Origin: Stenotrophomonas maltophilia D457
GTDB lineage: Bacteria; Pseudomonadota; Gammaproteobacteria; Xanthomonadales; Xanthomonadaceae
Assembly (NCBI RefSeq): GCF_000284595.1
Contig: NC_017671.1
Coordinates: 4,063,001-4,127,000 of the forward strand
Direction of reading: 5' to 3'
DNA: 64,000 bases
Of this stretch, positions 59,719 to 64,000 are shown piece by piece (positions within the stretch are counted from its first letter, which is position 1; each line of letters opens with the position of its first letter). Under the pieces are notes generated by a model, which saw nothing but the letters and a program-made list of their open reading frames with translations, did not search any database and was not told the DNA's origin. The position numbers were made by a program, and so were the translations under genes.

Positions 59719-59796
59719 AAAAAGGGGACGGAGGGGATTAAGTCGTTTCTGGCACTATTGGCCGGAAGCGACTTAATCCCCTCCGTCCCCTTTTTT
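59719..59796. repeat. GGGGACGGAGGG-family palindrome, copy 3
   Basis: Arms AAAAAGGGGACGGAGGGGAT ... AAGTCGTTT and complement ending CCTCCGTCCCCTTTTTT; the centre (CTGGCACTATTGGCCGGAAG) differs from the other two copies, so only the arms are conserved. It starts 2 bases after the gloA stop and ends 12 bases before the next ATG. Confidence 0.92.
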
Positions 59797-59807
59797 GCGA
59801 GGTTCGT

Positions 59808-60236
59808 ATGGAAACGATGGAACTGCACCGCGGCCGCCTGATCGACCACATCCAGCTGGTGGTGCGTGACCTGGTGGCCAGCCGCCGCTTCTACCAGGCG
59901 GTGTTCGACACCATCGGCATCCCGATCGCCGGCGAAGGCGATGATTACTTCTGGGCCGATGAGCTGTTCATTTCCAGCGCCAGCAGCGAGGCCGCCGCCG
60001 GCCAGCTGACCGGCCGGCACCATCTGGCCTTCCAGGCCCGCGACAGCGCCACCGTCGATGCCTTCCATACCGCCGCGATCGCCGCCGGCGGCACCGACAA
60101 CGGCGCGCCGGGCGAACGCCCCTACCACCCGGGCTACTACGGCGCCTTCGTGCTCGACCCGGACGGCAACAACATCGAAGTGGTCTATCACGGTCCTGCG
60201 AACTACAGCGCCGACTCGGTAAAGGTCACGTTCTGA
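59808..60236 (+). CDS. VOC superfamily protein (glyoxalase/bleomycin resistance fold)
   Basis: 142 residues. Begins HIQLVVRDLVASRRFYQAVFDTIGI and ends DPDGNNIEVVYHG, the two beta-alpha-beta modules of VOC enzymes with His and Glu metal ligands. The exact reaction is unknown. ATG 59808 or the Met at residue 4 may be used. It is co-directional with gloA and may share a role in aldehyde or metalloid detoxification, but this is only proximity. Confidence 0.88.
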   Translation: METMELHRGRLIDHIQLVVRDLVASRRFYQAVFDTIGIPIAGEGDDYFWADELFISSASSEAAAGQLTGRHHLAFQARDSATVDAFHTAAIAAGGTDNGAPGERPYHPGYYGAFVLDPDGNNIEVVYHGPANYSADSVKVTF

Positions 60237-60258
60237 TATCACCGAAGCCGTGAACGAA

Positions 60259-60281
60259 GAAGCCGGGCAATGCCCGGCTTC
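60259..60281. terminator. Bidirectional terminator between VOC and CBS genes
   Basis: Perfect 10-bp stem GAAGCCGGGC / GCCCGGCTTC with loop AAT in a convergent gap. T tracts are short. Confidence 0.75.
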
Positions 60282-60303
60282 CCTGCTTCCAGCGCTGCAG
60301 CCC

Positions 60304-60735
60304 TCAGTGGGCGGCCATGTAGATGTCCTGAAGCACGGCCTTTTCCAGTTCCAGCTCGCCCAGCAGGTTCTTCACGATATCGCCCAGGCTGAGGATGCCG
60401 ACCAGCTGGTTGCCGTCGGTCACCATCAGATGACGGCGCCGCGAGTACGTCATCAACGACATGGCCTGCTTCAGCGTCGCGTCCGGCGCAATGCCTTCCA
60501 GGCCGGTGGACGGCAGGCTGGAGATCACCCGGCGGCCGGCCTGCGGGCCGTCGTCGGCCAGGGTACGCACGATGTCCTTCTCGGAAATGATGCCGACCGG
60601 GGCATCGTCCTTCATCACCACCAGCGCAGCGATCCTGTTCGCGCTCATCTTGTGGGCGGCGGCACCGATGGTGTCTTCGGCGTCGATGGTGATGACAGCT
60701 TCTTTCTTGGATTGCAGGAGTTCGCGGACGTTCAT
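60304..60735 (-). CDS. CBS-domain pair protein
   Basis: 143 residues from ATG 60733-60735, two tandem CBS motifs (about 7-66 and 75-130: GIISEKDIVRTL and ILSLGDIVKNLL). CBS pairs bind adenine nucleotides and act as energy or redox sensors; no effector domain is attached, so it probably works as a separate regulator. Longer upstream frame to 60957 has no CBS-like sequence. Confidence 0.9.
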   Translation of the reverse strand: MNVRELLQSKKEAVITIDAEDTIGAAAHKMSANRIAALVVMKDDAPVGIISEKDIVRTLADDGPQAGRRVISSLPSTGLEGIAPDATLKQAMSLMTYSRRRHLMVTDGNQLVGILSLGDIVKNLLGELELEKAVLQDIYMAAH

Positions 60736-61180
60736 TCTTGTTTCCTGGTGCAGGTCACTGAAGTCAAAAAAGTGTGCTCTTCCGATACGCCCCCTCCCCG
60801 GGAACAGACCTTTCAGCGCACGTCTGGCGCACCCGGCCGCCGCGTGGAATGGATCGGCAGGGGATGTGCTGCAACGCGAACGAGGTGGGCTCAACCGCTC
60901 AACCCGGACCTCGGTCAAATCGATTCTACGACTGCGACCATCGGTCACTACCGGCATCGATAGGACAGTTCGTCGTGGGAACCAACCGACGATCCAGAGA
61001 ATGGCACCGCGGCTGAAACCGCCGCTGAATACAGCCGATGCCGCGCATTAAAGAATGATTGCCTGCTGCCGACGGCGGACAGAACACCCGGTGGCTGTCC
61101 CACTTGGCATGGCCAACCACGCAAACGAAAGGGGCCACGCGGGCCCCTTTCGCATGCAGCATTCAACGGATCCGGGAGTG
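60736..61180. other. Gene-free interval between CBS gene and glmS
   Basis: 445 bases. No ORF with convincing codon use. The hairpin at 61126-61152 lies next to glmS. I see no SMAG palindrome and no tRNA here. The CBS promoter must lie in the lower part of the interval; no -35/-10 pair was obvious. Confidence 0.5.
61126..61152 (-). terminator. Terminator-like hairpin after glmS
   Basis: Stem CGAAAGGGGCC / GGCCCCTTTCG with a short ACGCG-type loop, 29 bases beyond the glmS stop; followed on the minus strand by TTTG, a weak T tract. Confidence 0.65.
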
Positions 61181-63019
61181 TTACTCCACCGTCACGCTCT
61201 TGGCCAGGTTGCGCGGCTTGTCCACGTCGGTGCCGCGTGCCAGCGCGGTGTGGTAGGCCAGCAGCTGCACCGGAATGGTGTGCACGATCGGGCTGAGCAC
61301 GCCGGCATGGCGCGGCGTGCGGATCACGTGCACGCCTTCGGACTCATTGAAGTTGCTGTCCTGGTCGGCGAACACGAACAGCTCGCCACCACGGGCGCGC
61401 ACTTCCTGCATGTTCGACTTCACCTTCTCCAGCAGGCTGTCATTGGGGGCAATCACCACCACCGGCATGTCCTCGTCCACCAGCGCCAGCGGGCCGTGCT
61501 TCAGCTCGCCCGCCGGGTAGGCCTCGGCGTGGATGTAGGAAATCTCCTTGAGCTTGAGCGAGCCTTCCAGCGCGATCGGGTAATGCAGGCCACGGCCCAG
61601 GAACAGCGCATTGGACTTGCGCGCGAAGCGCTCGGCCCACGCCGCGATCTGCGGCTCCAGGTTCAGTGCGTGCTGCACGCTGCCCGGCAGGAAGCGCAGC
61701 TGCTCCAGGTAATCCGCTTCCTGCGCCGCGTCGATGCGGCCATGCAGCTTGCCCAGCACCACGGTCAACTGGAACAGCGCGGCCAGCTGGGTGGTGAAGG
61801 CCTTGGTCGAAGCCACGCCGATCTCCGCGCCCGCGCGGGTGTAGCAGACCAGCTCGCTGGCGCGCGGAATCGCGCTTTCCGGCACGTTGCAGATCGACAG
61901 CGTGTGCTTGTGGCCAAGCGCCTTGGCGTACTTCAGCGCCTCCATCGTATCCAGCGTTTCGCCGGACTGGGAGATGGTGACGATCAGGTGCTTCGGGTTG
62001 GCATACGCGGCGCGGTAGCGGTACTCGCTGGCAATCTCCACGCTGCACGGCAGGCCGGCGATGGCCTCGATCCAGTAGCGCGCGGTCAGGCCGGCGTAGT
62101 AGCTGGTGCCGCAGGCAATGATCTGCACGCCCTCGATGCCCGACAGCACCGCTTCGGCATTCTTGCCGAACAGCTCGGCCGGGAAACCACCGGCGTCGAT
62201 CGCCGCCTCGATGGTGTCGCCCAGCGCGCGCGGCTGCTCGTGGATTTCCTTCTGCATGAAGTGGCGGTACGGGCCAAGCTCCAGCGATGCCAGCGACACG
62301 TCGGACAGGTGCACATCGCGCTCGACCGGCCGGTCATGCTCATCGAAGATGCGCACGCCATCGCGACGGATCTCGGCGGTGTCGCCCTCTTCCAGGAAGA
62401 TCACCTTGCGGGTGGCCGAGATCACCGCCGAGACGTCGGAGGCGACGAAGTTCTCGCCCTCGCCCAGGCCCACCAGCAGCGGGCAGCCCATGCGCGCGCA
62501 GACGAAGCGCTCCGGCTCGGCGCGGCTGACCACGGCCAGCGCGTAGGCGCCGGTCAGCTCCTTCACCGTGTGCTGCAGCGCCACCAGCAGGTCATCGCCG
62601 CCCTTCAGGTGATGATGGATCAGGTGGGCGATGACTTCGGTGTCGGTCTGCGACTCGAAGGTGTAGCCCAGCGCCCGCAGCTTCTCGCGCTGCTCTTCGT
62701 GGTTCTCGATGATGCCGTTGTGCACCAGCGCCACGCCGTGGCTGATGTGCGGATGCGCGTTGGCCTCGGTGACGCCGCCGTGGGTGGCCCAGCGGGTGTG
62801 GCCGATACCCAGCACCGCATTGAACCCTTCGGCCTCGGCCGCCGTGGCCATTTCCGACACGCGACCGGTGCGGCGGACACGACGTACTTCGGGGCGCTCG
62901 GCGTGATCGATCACCGCGATGCCCGAGGAGTCGTAACCACGGTACTCAAGCCGCTTCAGGCCTTCGATCAGCACCGGCACCACGTCGCGATCGGCGATTG
63001 CACCCACGATTCCACACAT
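61181..63019 (-). CDS. glmS: Glutamine-fructose-6-phosphate aminotransferase (isomerizing)
   Basis: 612 residues. N-terminal Ntn glutaminase with the catalytic Cys2 (MCGIVGAIADRD, Met removed), a GHTRWATHGGV segment, then two SIS isomerase domains (YYAGLTARYWIEAIAGLPCS; SQSGETLDTMEALKYAKALG) and a C-terminal SVTVE end. It makes glucosamine-6-phosphate for peptidoglycan and LPS from fructose-6-phosphate and glutamine. Monocistronic; divergent from the adaptor gene. Confidence 0.97.
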   Translation of the reverse strand: MCGIVGAIADRDVVPVLIEGLKRLEYRGYDSSGIAVIDHAERPEVRRVRRTGRVSEMATAAEAEGFNAVLGIGHTRWATHGGVTEANAHPHISHGVALVHNGIIENHEEQREKLRALGYTFESQTDTEVIAHLIHHHLKGGDDLLVALQHTVKELTGAYALAVVSRAEPERFVCARMGCPLLVGLGEGENFVASDVSAVISATRKVIFLEEGDTAEIRRDGVRIFDEHDRPVERDVHLSDVSLASLELGPYRHFMQKEIHEQPRALGDTIEAAIDAGGFPAELFGKNAEAVLSGIEGVQIIACGTSYYAGLTARYWIEAIAGLPCSVEIASEYRYRAAYANPKHLIVTISQSGETLDTMEALKYAKALGHKHTLSICNVPESAIPRASELVCYTRAGAEIGVASTKAFTTQLAALFQLTVVLGKLHGRIDAAQEADYLEQLRFLPGSVQHALNLEPQIAAWAERFARKSNALFLGRGLHYPIALEGSLKLKEISYIHAEAYPAGELKHGPLALVDEDMPVVVIAPNDSLLEKVKSNMQEVRARGGELFVFADQDSNFNESEGVHVIRTPRHAGVLSPIVHTIPVQLLAYHTALARGTDVDKPRNLAKSVTVE

Positions 63020-63061
63020 GTCACGCGTTTCCTTGAAGACGATCGGCGCATTCTAGCCCGC

Positions 63062-63130
63062 GTGTCCGGCTTCCCCCTCCTGTCCGCTTAATGAAAGTGT
63101 CCGGAAAGGTGTCCGCGGACACCCGGACAC
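63062..63130. promoter_or_regulatory. TGTCC-repeat cluster (candidate activator sites)
   Basis: Half-sites GTGTCCGG (63062-63069), TGTCCGC (63081-63087) and GTGTCCGG (63097-63104), then a perfect 16-base palindrome GGTGTCCGCGGACACC (63108-63123), then CCGGACAC (63123-63130), which pairs with the copy at 63097-63104 to form a larger palindrome. It is 44-112 bases upstream of the sigma-54-like promoter, the place expected for an enhancer-binding protein. Confidence 0.65.
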
Positions 63131-63173
63131 TCCCGCGGCCCGCCCAACCTGTTGAACTGAAAGGAAATAAAGT

Positions 63174-63189
63174 TGGCACGCTACGTGCT
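63174..63189 (+). promoter_or_regulatory. Sigma-54-like (-24/-12) promoter
   Basis: TGGCACG-CTAC-GTGCT fits the consensus TGGCACG-N4-TTGCW with one mismatch (the first T of TTGCW is G); GG (63175-63176) and GC (63187-63188) have the correct spacing. Transcription would start near 63200, 23 bases before the adaptor ATG. Confidence 0.6.
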
Positions 63190-63222
63190 TGGTACTGGCT
63201 ACCACCGTCAGGCACGCACCCG

Positions 63223-64000
63223 ATGATCCGCGACACTTCCGCACAGGACCAGATCGTTTCCTCCGCCCCGGCCGGCGCCACCCGCGCCAACTGGCAGCGT
63301 TACCGCTGGCCGGCGCTGGGCGCCATCGTGCTGCTGGCCGGCATCGGCTGGGCCGTGCATGCCTGGTCCAATGCCAGCCGCTCCTTCGACAGCAGCCGGG
63401 TGCGCATCGCCGAAGTGAAGCGCGGCGACCTGGTCCGCGACATCGCCGCCGACGGCCGGGTGATCGCCGCCAACAGCCCGATCCTGTACGCCATCTCGGC
63501 CGGCACCGTGGACCTGAAAGTGGTCGCCGGTGACGTGGTCAAGAAGGGCCAGGAACTGGCGGTCATCGACAGCCCGGAACTGCGCAGCAAGCTGGCCCAG
63601 GAACAGGCCACCCTGGCCGGCCTGGAAGCCGAGGCCAGCCGTGCCGCGCTGGACGCCACCCTGGCCCGCGCCAAGTCGCGCAAGGAAACCGACCAGGCCA
63701 CCATCGAGCGCCAGGCCGCCGACCGCGACCTGCAGCGCTTCCAGCGCGGCTACGACGGCGGTGCGGTGCCACAGATCGACCTGGCCAAGGCCAAGGACTC
63801 GCTGAAGAAGGCCGACATCACCCTGGCCAACGCCACCACCGATGCGCGCCTGCAGAGCCAGGGCGCCGACCTGGATGCCCGCAACAAGCGCCTGCTGGCC
63901 GACCGCCAGAAGGCCGTGGTGGCCGAAGTGCAGCGCCAGGTCGACGCACTGACCCTGCGCGCACCGTTTGACGGCCAGGTCGGCCAGGTGCAGGCGGTCC
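63223..64000 (+). CDS. Efflux periplasmic adaptor (HlyD/MacA-type), 3' end outside window
   Basis: First 259 codons visible from ATG 63223. A membrane span (about 25-45; RYRWPALGAIVLLAGIGWAVHAW) is followed by a beta hairpin and lipoyl half (VKRGDLVRDIAADGRVI ... VVAGDVVKKGQEL), a long coiled coil (about 100-235) and the start of the second lipoyl half (LTLRAPFDGQVGQVQAV). This is an RND/ABC periplasmic adaptor; the transporter gene should follow outside the window. No strong ribosome site; the alternative frame upstream has no in-frame start. Confidence 0.85.
   Translation, partial: MIRDTSAQDQIVSSAPAGATRANWQRYRWPALGAIVLLAGIGWAVHAWSNASRSFDSSRVRIAEVKRGDLVRDIAADGRVIAANSPILYAISAGTVDLKVVAGDVVKKGQELAVIDSPELRSKLAQEQATLAGLEAEASRAALDATLARAKSRKETDQATIERQAADRDLQRFQRGYDGGAVPQIDLAKAKDSLKKADITLANATTDARLQSQGADLDARNKRLLADRQKAVVAEVQRQVDALTLRAPFDGQVGQVQAV

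Noticed and set aside
61055..61180. glmS ribozyme or riboswitch
   Set aside because: Such ribozymes lie in the 5' leader of Gram-positive glmS; here the 5' side (63020-63180) has no matching fold by eye, and the hairpin is at the 3' end.
61055..63091. 678-codon plus-strand ORF opposite glmS
   Set aside because: Antisense shadow of glmS with His/Gln/Arg bias.

Overview
The window is a GC-rich chromosomal segment that reads as Stenotrophomonas, most likely the S. maltophilia complex. Three things support this. The TetR protein at 36145-36804 matches my memory of SmeT at full length and sits divergently from a complete smeDEF efflux operon. Short GTAG-type palindromes of the SMAG/REP kind are scattered through most intergenic gaps. 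The gene orders (mreBCD-mrdA-rodA, lptM-dapF-DUF484-xerC-hslV-hslU, ybeD-lipB-lipA) are typical of Xanthomonadaceae. No rRNA, tRNA, CRISPR array, prophage or intact insertion sequence was seen. The content is mostly core housekeeping.

Layout. 1-4.2 kb: the end of a Gfo/Idh/MocA oxidoreductase, 6-phosphogluconate dehydrogenase (gnd), an exported protein of unknown function and a DUF2242 lipoprotein. 4.2-10 kb: the tail-specific protease prc, the lipoate genes ybeD-lipB-lipA and an LpxR-type lipid A deacylase. 10-22.3 kb: a cell-wall block on the minus strand with a DD-carboxypeptidase, rlpA, mltB and the elongasome operon mreB-mreC-mreD-mrdA-rodA, followed by a second rodA. A gene-free stretch of about 1 kb at 14125-15108 holds an FNR/Anr-type box, strong hairpins and a 523-bp element built of nested inverted repeats. 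22.3-30 kb: a PfkB kinase, a HAD phosphatase, lipoproteins, an M1 peptidase, ubiE, a fungal-type cytosine deaminase and three small genes. 30-36.8 kb: smeF, smeE, smeD and divergent smeT. 36.8-43.3 kb: a second Gfo/Idh/MocA oxidoreductase and the lptM-to-hslU operon. 43.3-50 kb: two exported S9 oligopeptidases flanking an aminotransferase, then a lipocalin. 50-55 kb: metNI without a metQ, an EamA exporter, yajQ, DUF1415 and an SDR. 55-64 kb: oligopeptidase A (prlC), a cysteine-synthase-like enzyme, gloA, a VOC protein, a CBS protein, glmS and the start of an RND/ABC-type periplasmic adaptor behind a sigma-54-like promoter.

How the parts work together. The mre/mrd/rod genes build the lateral wall. 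DacC, RlpA and MltB trim and remodel it, and GlmS supplies the amino sugar. SmeDEF and SmeT give multidrug efflux. Prc, HslUV, PrlC, the M1 peptidase and the two S9 peptidases form a peptide-turnover set.

The least ordinary material is non-coding. Three independent palindrome families (SMAG; a GGGGTCAGA family; a GGGGACGGAGGG family) occupy intergenic spaces, and SMAG copies also lie inside the 3' coding end of mreC. Other points of interest are the nested-palindrome element, the orphan FNR-type box and the TGTCC-repeat/sigma-54 promoter at 63 kb.
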